A stretch of DNA of 9,317 bases. Source: Treponema sp. GTDB lineage: Bacteria; Spirochaetota; Spirochaetia; Treponematales; Treponemataceae. The notes under the pieces are model-generated. The model saw only the letters and a list, made by a program, of their open reading frames with translations, had not been told where the DNA came from and did no database searches. The translations under genes were made by a program, and so were the position numbers. The stretch covers positions 1 through 9,317 of the forward strand of contig JAILNT010000134.1 in NCBI GenBank assembly GCA_024691265.1, written 5' to 3'. Within the stretch, counting starts at the first letter, position 1; each line of letters starts with the position of its first letter. This document shows, one piece after another, positions 1 to 5,971 of this stretch.

Positions 1-136
1 TCGTCTTTATTTTCATGTTTATCCCAATGCAGTATTATATATTACTTTTATTTTCGGATTAAAAATACAGGCTACAGATAAAAAAACAAAAGTAATATAT
101 AATACTGCATTGGGATAAACATGAAAATAAAGACGA
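1..136. repeat. Perfect 49-bp inverted repeat at left window edge
   Basis: Bases 1-49 are the exact reverse complement of bases 88-136, with a 38-base spacer (50-87). After one mismatch the pairing continues for four more A:T pairs (51-54 with 83-86). The right arm contains the -10 box, ribosome-binding region, start codon and first 16 coding bases of the downstream gene, so the left arm is a mirrored copy of a gene start. The left arm begins at base 1, so the repeat may extend beyond the window. This is far longer than a terminator stem and includes coding sequence. A fold-back assembly or amplification artefact is the simplest reading; a real palindrome or invertible element is the alternative. 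Confidence 0.95.
75..103 (+). promoter_or_regulatory. Possible promoter of the UPF0164 gene
   Basis: A perfect -10 hexamer TATAAT lies at 98-103. Seventeen bases upstream, CAGATA at 75-80 is only a 3/6 match to a -35 box. Transcription would start near 110, giving a very short leader before the ATG at 121. The -10 lies inside the inverted-repeat arm and the -35 candidate in its spacer, so the arrangement depends on whether the repeat is real. Confidence 0.35.
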
Positions 137-1410
137 TTACTTTTGCATTATTTTTATTAAATACAATCTCTAATATTCATGCATTAAATTATGCAGATAC
201 GTCATCGTCTTTAGTAGATTTTTTTGAATCCCTTTCTGATGATAATGCAGGCTCTACTTCTTTTCTTTCATTAAACATACCTTCAGGCGGTCGAGCAGAA
301 AGCATGGGGACAGCATTCACAGCTCTTGCTGATGATATAAGTTTTTTTGACTATAACCCGGCGGCAAGTTCTATACTAGATGAAACAGAAGCAGCAGCCT
401 ATCATAATGCATGGATTGCAGATTCTGCTATGGAAACACTTGCAGCAACAACAAGATACAATAATCTTGGAATTGCAGCAGCATTAAAATGTTTTTATGT
501 TCCTTTTACAGAATACAATGCGTATGGAACAAAGGTTGCAAGTAGTTATTATAGTGAAACAACAGGAATAATAAACCTGTCTTATAATTTTCTTTCAGGC
601 TATTATTTTAAGGGTATCGCAGTTGGTATAAATCTCAAAACTTCGTGGCGAAATATGCCAGATTATACTGATGATGACAGCAACGAATTAATTTCTTCTT
701 CAGGTTTAGCTCAATCAGCTTTAGCCTTTATGGGCGATATAGGTCTTTTAATAAGATTTAATGCTGCAAAATTTTATTCTTCAAGAGATACAAACTTTAG
801 ATTTGGATTGAATATAAAAAATTTGGGAAAAGCAATTACAGGTTTTGGCGAAAGTATAAAGGAAGACGATCCTCTTCCTACTAGAATCTGTGCTGGTATT
901 TCTTATAAACCTTTTATGCCTGTTACAATAACAGCAGAATTCAGACAAGGAATAAACCTAAGTAATATATCAGAATCTGAATTATGGTCAGCAGGTGGAG
1001 GTCTTGAGATAAGGTTTACAGAATTTTTCTCCTTTCTAGGAGGTTTTCTTATTCAAGGTTCAAATCCTAGAATAAGTTTTGGAGGGGAAACTTCTATAAA
1101 AGATATTGTTCTAAATGCAAATTACACTTTTGATTTAACTTCTTCATTAAATCCTGTAAATCACATAAGTATATCTGCAAAAGTAAAATTAGGTGATAAA
1201 AACAGAAAGGCTATAGCTCAAAAAGTAGATGAGTTATATTCTCTTGCTCTAGAAAAATATACAGAAGGTGATTTGGAAAAAGCTATAGCTCTTTGGGAAC
1301 AATCTTTGCAATTAGATAAAGGTTTTGACCCTTCAAAAGAAGGTATAAAGCTTGCAAAAGAACAACAGAAACTATTAAAAACAATTCTTGATTTGCAAAA
1401 GCTTGATTAA
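121..1410 (+). CDS. UPF0164 family outer-membrane protein (FadL-like beta-barrel) with C-terminal TPR-like segment
   Basis: The 429-residue protein begins with a signal peptide: Lys2 and Lys4, a hydrophobic core at about 5-17, and a likely cut after Ala21 (IHA|L). The mature part opens with the segment typical of treponemal UPF0164 proteins, IPSGGRAESMGTAFTALADD followed by ISFFDYNPAASS (about 53-84). Alternating-polarity, aromatic-rich strands follow to about 357, as expected of an outer-membrane barrel of the FadL/PorV type; some T. pallidum paralogues have been proposed to carry long-chain fatty acids. Residues 363-429 are different: a Lys/Glu-rich helical region with a TPR-like hairpin (about 369-402), probably periplasmic. 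GGGA at 112-115 is five bases before the ATG. The gene is monocistronic here and converges on the GH57 gene. Family assignment is good; the substrate is unknown. Confidence 0.85.
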   Translation: MKIKTITFALFLLNTISNIHALNYADTSSSLVDFFESLSDDNAGSTSFLSLNIPSGGRAESMGTAFTALADDISFFDYNPAASSILDETEAAAYHNAWIADSAMETLAATTRYNNLGIAAALKCFYVPFTEYNAYGTKVASSYYSETTGIINLSYNFLSGYYFKGIAVGINLKTSWRNMPDYTDDDSNELISSSGLAQSALAFMGDIGLLIRFNAAKFYSSRDTNFRFGLNIKNLGKAITGFGESIKEDDPLPTRICAGISYKPFMPVTITAEFRQGINLSNISESELWSAGGGLEIRFTEFFSFLGGFLIQGSNPRISFGGETSIKDIVLNANYTFDLTSSLNPVNHISISAKVKLGDKNRKAIAQKVDELYSLALEKYTEGDLEKAIALWEQSLQLDKGFDPSKEGIKLAKEQQKLLKTILDLQKLD

Positions 1411-1442
1411 AAAAATAGCGAGCCTTTTTTTAGACTCGCTAT
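1409..1442 (-). terminator. Rho-independent terminator for the DUF4912-GH57 unit
   Basis: The sequences at 1415-1422 (ATAGCGAG) and 1435-1442 (CTCGCTAT) form an 8-bp stem with a 12-base loop. Read on the minus strand the hairpin is followed by seven T's (complement of 1409-1415), so it mainly serves the GH57 gene ending at 1466. On the plus strand no U-tract follows, although the hairpin sits just past the UPF0164 stop and may help block read-through. Confidence 0.75.
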
Positions 1443-1465
1443 AAATAATAAATACTGGAATATAT

Positions 1466-3037
1466 TTATTTTTTCTTACTGAAAATATGATAGTTTATCC
1501 ATGAAAATAGAGGGTGACGGCTTTCAACTCTTGTAAGCCACTCTGTGCTAACTGAGTTAGAACCTAAAGAATCGTAAACTTTCGTGAAAGATAAGATATT
1601 ATCCTTAAAGCTATTTTCCGCATAATCAGGCATAAGCCCTTTTTGTATCATCATTGGCCAGTCACTAGATTGAGCAAGCAGAACTTCTCTTGAAGCAAGA
1701 TTTAATAAACGAGCTTTTAAGCCTGTATCTGTAGGGAAACGGTCTGCAAGGTCACTCATTCTTTCACTTGCTTTATATACATAACGAAGCATCCAGTCAT
1801 TCTTATTATCAAGCAAAGCTTCTCCATAACCTGAAGCCGAACAAGGATAAAGATTTACCCTTTTCAATGAGTAACGACGCATGAAAAGATTTTTTCCCTG
1901 TTCAAGCTTTATTTCTGAAGAAGCAGCAATTTTTCTAATTACACTTTCAAGCCATGAAATTCCCTCATGCCAATTACAACCAAAGTCATGAACATCAAAA
2001 GTACAAACATCTGATACATCTTCATTAGGAAGTAGTTTTGCAGCTTTATTTAATTTTGAAATTTTCTCATTTACAAAATATTCTGCATCTTCTAGAACTC
2101 TTTTGCCTGCCTCTGCTGTATTATAAACAGTATTTGCATTATTGTAATACTTATAGCCTGTTTGAACTCTAACGGCACCATCTTTTATAAAAGGTGAAAG
2201 CTCATCGATTGTTAAATCAAAACCTATATCTTTTTCTTCTGAACGGTATACATCATTTTCTTTAAAGCCATTGTTACCGCTAAGATACTCTTCATCATCA
2301 CGAGCTAATACTCCAAGTGAGTTATAACAGCGTACAGGTTCAAAAATACCGCTTTCAGGTCTTTCCTGAGAAAATAAAACAGCTCTTGGATCTACAACTG
2401 TATAAATTACATTATAAGCTCTCAATACTGTTTCAAGATTTTTTGCATAGCCCATGTATGGAAGCCAAAAACCATCTGGAAGAGAACCAAAATAATGTTT
2501 ATGAGATATAAGACCGGCTTCAATCTGTGCATTTATAGATTCTGGATAGTCTACATAAAGAGGTAAATATGCATAAGTTGCAGCTGTTGAGAGTAATTCA
2601 ATATAACCATGTGCTTCATAATAAGAAAATTTTGCAAGAAGATTTCCCTGATACTTTTCAAGATAGTCATCTTTTATCTTTTTTGCATTTTCAAGATATT
2701 CTCTTGCAAGATTAGATAAAGCTGTATCAGAAGCACATCTTATTACTTCTTTTTCACCTAAAGAAATCTTATTATCAAGCCAGTTTATATATAATTCCTG
2801 AACAAAAGGGTCGTCCAACAGGGCACATAAATTAGGTGATATAACTATGGAAAGATTAAAATGAATATTATCCTTTTCAAGGGATTCAAACATATTCAAC
2901 AAAGGAATGTATGTATCTGTTATTGCGGAAAACAATCTGTCATTTTGTGCATTAAAATCTATATCAACAGAAGAATCCGGCTGCCTGTAATAGCCTTCAT
3001 GAGCTACAAGCATCAATACTAATTTTTTACCTGACAT
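1466..3037 (-). CDS. GH57 family protein with DUF1957 C-terminal domain, catalytic Glu apparently replaced
   Basis: The 523-residue protein has the order of GH57 1,4-alpha-glucan branching enzyme-like proteins. The N-terminal motif is LVLMLVAHEGYYR (6-18). It is followed by LFSAITDTYIPLL (35-47), GFWLPYMGY (189-197) and FDVHDFG (347-353) ahead of a Trp-rich helix. The C-terminal part is DUF1957-like (LASREVLLAQSSDWP, 447-461, to the end). Two departures from the usual pattern are visible. The family's WLPEC motif, which carries the nucleophile Glu, reads WLPYM (Tyr194). The usual His-x-His near the N-terminus keeps only His13. The Asp of the FD motif (Asp348) is kept. It may therefore be non-hydrolytic or have a changed activity; true branching activity is doubtful. 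AGCGGAG six bases before the ATG supports the start. No signal peptide is seen, so it is cytoplasmic. DUF4912 lies 39 bp upstream on the same strand, probably in one operon. Confidence 0.85.
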   Translation of the reverse strand: MSGKKLVLMLVAHEGYYRQPDSSVDIDFNAQNDRLFSAITDTYIPLLNMFESLEKDNIHFNLSIVISPNLCALLDDPFVQELYINWLDNKISLGEKEVIRCASDTALSNLAREYLENAKKIKDDYLEKYQGNLLAKFSYYEAHGYIELLSTAATYAYLPLYVDYPESINAQIEAGLISHKHYFGSLPDGFWLPYMGYAKNLETVLRAYNVIYTVVDPRAVLFSQERPESGIFEPVRCYNSLGVLARDDEEYLSGNNGFKENDVYRSEEKDIGFDLTIDELSPFIKDGAVRVQTGYKYYNNANTVYNTAEAGKRVLEDAEYFVNEKISKLNKAAKLLPNEDVSDVCTFDVHDFGCNWHEGISWLESVIRKIAASSEIKLEQGKNLFMRRYSLKRVNLYPCSASGYGEALLDNKNDWMLRYVYKASERMSDLADRFPTDTGLKARLLNLASREVLLAQSSDWPMMIQKGLMPDYAENSFKDNILSFTKVYDSLGSNSVSTEWLTRVESRHPLFSWINYHIFSKKK

Positions 3038-3076
3038 TTTATACTCCGCTTCAAGTTATCTTTATTTTTGTTAAGT

Positions 3077-3757
3077 TTAAGAAAATGATTGTCTATAGTT
3101 TACATAATGAGAATGCAACAGTTCAGGAAGTCCTGAAAGTCTAAGCACAGGATTGAAATCAAAATCTTTACCAGGCTGAAGTCCTGAAAGTTCATTACAG
3201 CCAACAGGTATATCAACTCGCTTAGATACAGCAAGAACTTCTAAACCAGAATCTTTCTTTGCAATAAGTTCTATTTTGAAGTTTTTCTTTCCGGCAGGAA
3301 TTAAAATATACTGCTTTCTTTCCTTCAAAGAAACCTGAACATCGAAAGAATCCCTAACTTTTTCATCATATTCATCTTCAAAAAAGCTTACCCTTAGAAA
3401 GATAGATAAGAAAGAATTGTCAGATTCAAGTTTTAGTAATGTAGCTTCTTTAAAATCCCAGTAAACAAATGCCCATATAGGATTTCTTAAAACTACTCCT
3501 ATAACATTTTCATTGTAAGATTCAGGAAGAGTCTGTTTTTTCGATAAATCTTTTGCAGAATTGTCATTGACAAGTTCAAAATTCTCATCTTCTTTCTGCT
3601 CAAGATTCCATTCATCAGCAGCTTCAAGAAGTTCTCCAATAATAAAACTTCTGTCCAAATCATCAGGAATATCAATTCCATAATCATCAGACAACGCTAT
3701 CAAATCTGTTGACGAAAGAGTTTGTAAATATGCACGAGATAAAAAAGCACTATCCAT
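3077..3757 (-). CDS. DUF4912 domain protein with Rho-N/SAP-like N-terminus
   Basis: The 226-residue protein has a helical N-terminal module (about 6-48) with the pattern LSSTDLIALSDDYGIDIP then a FIIGELLEAA helix, resembling the Rho-N/SAP-like modules in front of DUF4912. An acidic, low-complexity linker covers about 50-76. The DUF4912 core starts at LPESY (77-81), includes the characteristic RNPIWAFVYWD (91-101) and continues as a beta-rich domain to about 210. No catalytic motif, signal peptide or membrane segment is visible. It is the first gene of a minus-strand pair with the GH57 gene. Such pairing recurs in spirochaetes and other bacteria (from memory), suggesting a joint role, perhaps in alpha-glucan metabolism; this is inference. 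No clear Shine-Dalgarno sequence precedes the ATG, in keeping with the very short leader predicted from the promoter at 3768-3797. Confidence 0.8.
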   Translation of the reverse strand: MDSAFLSRAYLQTLSSTDLIALSDDYGIDIPDDLDRSFIIGELLEAADEWNLEQKEDENFELVNDNSAKDLSKKQTLPESYNENVIGVVLRNPIWAFVYWDFKEATLLKLESDNSFLSIFLRVSFFEDEYDEKVRDSFDVQVSLKERKQYILIPAGKKNFKIELIAKKDSGLEVLAVSKRVDIPVGCNELSGLQPGKDFDFNPVLRLSGLPELLHSHYVNYRQSFS

Positions 3758-3767
3758 AATAATGCTA

Positions 3768-3797
3768 AATATTCGCTAGAAAAAAGGATTATGTCAA
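3768..3797 (-). promoter_or_regulatory. Predicted promoter of the DUF4912-GH57 unit
   Basis: On the minus strand a perfect -35 hexamer TTGACA (complement of 3792-3797) is followed after 18 bases by AATATT (complement of 3768-3773), a 4/6 match to the -10 box. Transcription would begin about five bases before the ATG at 3757, so the mRNA would be nearly leaderless. That agrees with the lack of a Shine-Dalgarno sequence. Confidence 0.45.
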
Positions 3798-3842
3798 TAG
3801 TCTAAAATTAAATGATATATCTAGGCTTTGAAAAAAAGCAAC

Positions 3843-3862
3843 AAATATTTTATAAAATATTT
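3843..3862. promoter_or_regulatory. Perfect 20-bp AT-only palindrome between divergent genes
   Basis: Every base from 3843 to 3852 pairs with 3853 to 3862 with no spacer, around a central TTATAA-type core. It lies between the predicted promoters of the DUF4912-GH57 unit and bioB, and directly beside the BirA-like site. It could be an operator for a dimeric regulator. Because it is A/T only in AT-rich DNA, chance is a real alternative. Confidence 0.4.
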
Positions 3863-3865
3863 ATA

Positions 3866-3898
3866 TTGTAAACCTATTTAAATTAATAAAGTTGATAT
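3866..3898 (+). promoter_or_regulatory. BirA-operator-like site upstream of bioB
   Basis: The left half TTGTAAACC (3866-3874) is a 9/9 match to the known biotin operator half-site. After a 15-base spacer, AGTTGATAT (3890-3898) matches 6/9 of the expected right half GGTTTACAA. Spacing is in the usual 14-16 range. The site covers the -35 box and ends just before the -10 box of the predicted bioB promoter, where a biotin-responsive BirA repressor would block RNA polymerase. No birA lies in the window. Confidence 0.45.
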
Positions 3899-3905
3899 AT
3901 ACAAT
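3877..3905 (+). promoter_or_regulatory. Predicted promoter of bioB
   Basis: TTTAAA (3877-3882, 4/6) and TACAAT (3900-3905, 5/6) are separated by 17 bases. Transcription would begin near 3912, leaving a leader of about 60 bases. The overlap with the BirA-like site at 3866-3898 supports it. Confidence 0.4.
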
Positions 3906-3934
3906 CCTCACTAATACAACACTCTGGAGGAAGC

Positions 3935-3966
3935 CTGTAAAAGAAATAAATAAAGCAGGTTAACAA
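3935..3966 (+). promoter_or_regulatory. Second BirA-like half-site pair in the bioB leader
   Basis: GGTTAACAA (3958-3966) exactly matches the right half of the Gram-positive style biotin operator. Fourteen bases upstream, CTGTAAAAG (3935-3943) matches 6/9 of the left half TTGTAAACC. If real it would act as a roadblock or second operator within the transcribed leader. In the RNA, AGCCTG (3932-3937) can also pair with CAGGTT (3956-3961, one G:U), which would hide the only purine-rich stretch close to the start codon. Confidence 0.35.
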
Positions 3967-3974
3967 TAATAAAA

Positions 3975-4988
3975 ATGGACGTACAAAAATTATCAAGAGA
4001 AATTGTAAATGGAAAAAGACTCACAAGAGAAGATGATTTATCGTTTTTCTTAACATGTGATTTACAAGAACTCTGTAAAGGTGCTGATTATATAAGGGAA
4101 AATCTCTGCGGGGAAAAAGTTGACCTTTGTACAATTATAAATGGAAGAAGTGGAAAATGCAGTGAAAATTGTAAATACTGTGCACAATCAATACATAATC
4201 ACACTAATTGTGAAATATATGACTTTATAGATGAAGATATTATTGTAAAAGAAGCAAAACAAAATGAAAGCGAAGGTGTAAATAGATTTTCCATAGTAAC
4301 ATCAGGAAGAGCTCTCACTGGAGAAGAATTCGAAAAAGCTGTAAAAGCTTTCAATAGGCTTCATAAAGAATGCAAAATTGAATTATGTGCATCAATGGGA
4401 TTTTTAACAGAGGAACAGTTTAAAATATTAAAAGATGCAGGCGTTTCAAGATACCACGATAATATAGAAAGCTCTAGGAAATATTTTCCTAATATCTGTA
4501 CAAGCCACACTTTTGAAGGAAAAATCGAAACTATAAAGAAAGCTCAAAAAGCCGGACTTAGTGTATGTTCTGGTGGCATAATTGGACTTGGAGAAAGTTT
4601 TACAGATAGAATTGATATGGCAATGGAATTAAAAGAGCTTGGAATAAAATCTATTCCTATCAATGTGCTTATGGCCATAAAAGGAACTCCTTTAGAAAAT
4701 ACACCAGCTCTAAAAGATGATGAAATATTACGTACAATAGCTATGTTCAGATACATAAATCCTGATGCAAACATAAGGCTTGCAGGAGGAAGGAAATTAT
4801 TAAAGGAAAACGGAATAGAAGCCTTCAAAAGTGGAGCTAATGCTGCTATAACAGGAAATATGTTGACAACAACAGGCTCCACTATCGAAAGCGATAAACA
4901 GATGCTTATAAAGCTAGGACGAAATGTAACTCCATCTTATCTTTCGTCCCCTAAAGAATGCCAAAATTGTGCTTCTAAAATTGGCTAA
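3975..4988 (+). CDS. bioB: Biotin synthase, anaerobe-type variant
   Basis: The 337-residue radical-SAM enzyme inserts sulfur into dethiobiotin to make biotin, the last step of the pathway. The radical-SAM CxxxCxxC motif is Cys62, Cys66 and Cys69 (KCSENCKYC). Other family motifs are LCASMGF (Cys138), VCSGGIIGLGE (Cys198), SIPINVL (226-232) and IRLAGGR (Arg268). Aligned by eye with E. coli BioB, Cys138, Cys198 and Arg268 match 2Fe-2S ligands Cys128, Cys188 and Arg260, but the Cys97 position is Ser106 (NRFSIVTSGRA). The C-terminus carries an extra CxxC, Cys329-Cys332. This pattern suggests the anaerobe form reported to use a different auxiliary cluster. No other bio gene is nearby. The nearest Shine-Dalgarno-like sequence (AGG, 3957-3959) is distant and weak; an in-frame stop at 3951-3953 bars a longer protein. 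Likely BirA-regulated. Confidence 0.93.
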   Translation: MDVQKLSREIVNGKRLTREDDLSFFLTCDLQELCKGADYIRENLCGEKVDLCTIINGRSGKCSENCKYCAQSIHNHTNCEIYDFIDEDIIVKEAKQNESEGVNRFSIVTSGRALTGEEFEKAVKAFNRLHKECKIELCASMGFLTEEQFKILKDAGVSRYHDNIESSRKYFPNICTSHTFEGKIETIKKAQKAGLSVCSGGIIGLGESFTDRIDMAMELKELGIKSIPINVLMAIKGTPLENTPALKDDEILRTIAMFRYINPDANIRLAGGRKLLKENGIEAFKSGANAAITGNMLTTTGSTIESDKQMLIKLGRNVTPSYLSSPKECQNCASKIG

Positions 4989-4993
4989 CAAGA

Positions 4994-5851
4994 TTAAGCA
5001 TTGAAAATACTATTCTTTAAGCTTTCTGCAATTCCTTTAGATGAACTGGCTGAAGTCTGTTCTGGTCCATGAGCATTAGAGGCTGTAGTTCCAGGAATTG
5101 TAGAAGCCATAAGAATTTTTCCTGTTCCACGATATACATTTACAAAACCTTCGCCGCTTAAACCAGAACCTATTAAAGTTTTACCAGCCTTTTCTACTGT
5201 AAAATCAAGAGATGATGACCATGCAATAGCCATGTTTCCATCTATTTTCACTTCATCATTTTCAAGTTCAAACTCTATAAGTTCATCTCTTGGAACAGGA
5301 GACTCCAATACACAAACTCCAGTACCAGAAAGACAGAGATTAAATAAGCCTTCTCCTCCAAGTAAAGCAGAAGATACGTTTTTACGACTTACGATTTTTT
5401 CTTTTACGCTGCTTTCACAAGCTAAAAAAAGTCCGTCATCTAAAACCATGCCCGCTCCCCATGAAGCTAAATCTTCACAAAGAAGATAATGATATGTAGG
5501 TTCAAGCATGACAAAACCATTTCCGGAATATTCAGGCTTTACAGAAGATTCTCCTGAAACAGCACCTTTTACAATATTGCCTAGAAAACCACCAACACCT
5601 TTTATCCCAGAAGTCATTGTTACATTACCAGCAACCCATTGCATTGCACCAGCCTGAACCTTTACAGAATTACCTTTCAAAGAGCAAAGTACCTGTCTCT
5701 TTTTTACATTCATTTTTTGCATGAAATATGCATAAGAAGCAAAAACAGGATCTACACTCAAATCAGACTGATGCTCATAAACTGAAAAAACTCCTTTTTG
5801 TTCAAGCATTTTTATGTTTGAATTGTCAAAAAGATTTTTAATATTTACCAT
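4994..5851 (-). CDS. AIM24 / TIGR00266 family protein
   Basis: The 285-residue protein belongs to the AIM24 family of glycine-rich beta-structured proteins (named after a yeast mitochondrial protein; bacterial function unknown). Typical features are an early AGAMQWVAGNVTM segment, a Gly-rich stretch around GVGGFLGNIVKG, a middle LLGGEGLFNLCLSGTG motif and a late GLSGEGFVNVYRGTG motif. The C-terminal 35 or so residues are Ser/Ala/Gly-rich and probably disordered. No signal peptide or membrane helix is seen. I chose the ATG at 5851: GGAG (complement of 5857-5860) is five bases before it. An in-frame GTG at 5857 overlaps that Shine-Dalgarno sequence and is unlikely to be used. The gene ends 5 bp from bioB, tail-to-tail, with no visible terminator between them, and appears to have its own promoter. 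Confidence 0.85.
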   Translation of the reverse strand: MVNIKNLFDNSNIKMLEQKGVFSVYEHQSDLSVDPVFASYAYFMQKMNVKKRQVLCSLKGNSVKVQAGAMQWVAGNVTMTSGIKGVGGFLGNIVKGAVSGESSVKPEYSGNGFVMLEPTYHYLLCEDLASWGAGMVLDDGLFLACESSVKEKIVSRKNVSSALLGGEGLFNLCLSGTGVCVLESPVPRDELIEFELENDEVKIDGNMAIAWSSSLDFTVEKAGKTLIGSGLSGEGFVNVYRGTGKILMASTIPGTTASNAHGPEQTSASSSKGIAESLKNSIFNA

Positions 5852-5873
5852 AAACACTCCTTTTTATATTAAA

Positions 5874-5903
5874 AATATAAAGCATAAATTAATATATAGC
5901 CAA
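5874..5903 (-). promoter_or_regulatory. Predicted promoter of the AIM24-family gene
   Basis: On the minus strand TTGGCT (complement of 5898-5903, 4/6) and TATATT (complement of 5874-5879, 5/6) are 18 bases apart. Transcription would start near 5868, just ahead of the AAGGAG ribosome-binding site. It lies directly beyond the argS terminator, so this gene is probably transcribed separately from argS. Confidence 0.45.
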
Positions 5904-5913
5904 TTTTTTTTAT

Positions 5914-5950
5914 AAAAAAAAAGCCTGAAGCAAATAAATGCAACAGGCTT
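5914..5950 (-). terminator. Rho-independent terminator of argS
   Basis: AAGCCTG (5921-5927) pairs with CAGGCTT (5944-5950), with a small inner GCA/TGC pairing possible. On the minus strand the hairpin is followed by a run of T's (complement of the A tract 5914-5922). It lies 22 bp beyond the argS stop codon. Confidence 0.85.
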
Positions 5951-5971
5951 AATAATTAATAGAAAATAAAA

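Noticed and set aside
1411..1465. Plus-strand terminator for the UPF0164 gene
   Set aside because: The hairpin here has no U-tract on the plus strand, so it was assigned to the minus strand.
3758..3974. Riboswitch in the bioB leader
   Set aside because: The predicted leader is only about 60 bases, without a conserved aptamer pattern that I recognise. BirA-type operators explain the region better.
4544..4882. Long minus-strand open frame inside bioB
   Set aside because: It is entirely antisense to a well-conserved gene, has no recognisable motifs and no ribosome-binding site.
4986..4996. Terminator between convergent bioB and the AIM24-family gene
   Set aside because: Only 5 bp separate the stop codons, and no stable hairpin with a T tract is visible nearby on either strand.
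5852..5857. GTG start two codons upstream for the AIM24-family gene
   Set aside because: The GTG overlaps the Shine-Dalgarno sequence that serves the ATG at 5851.
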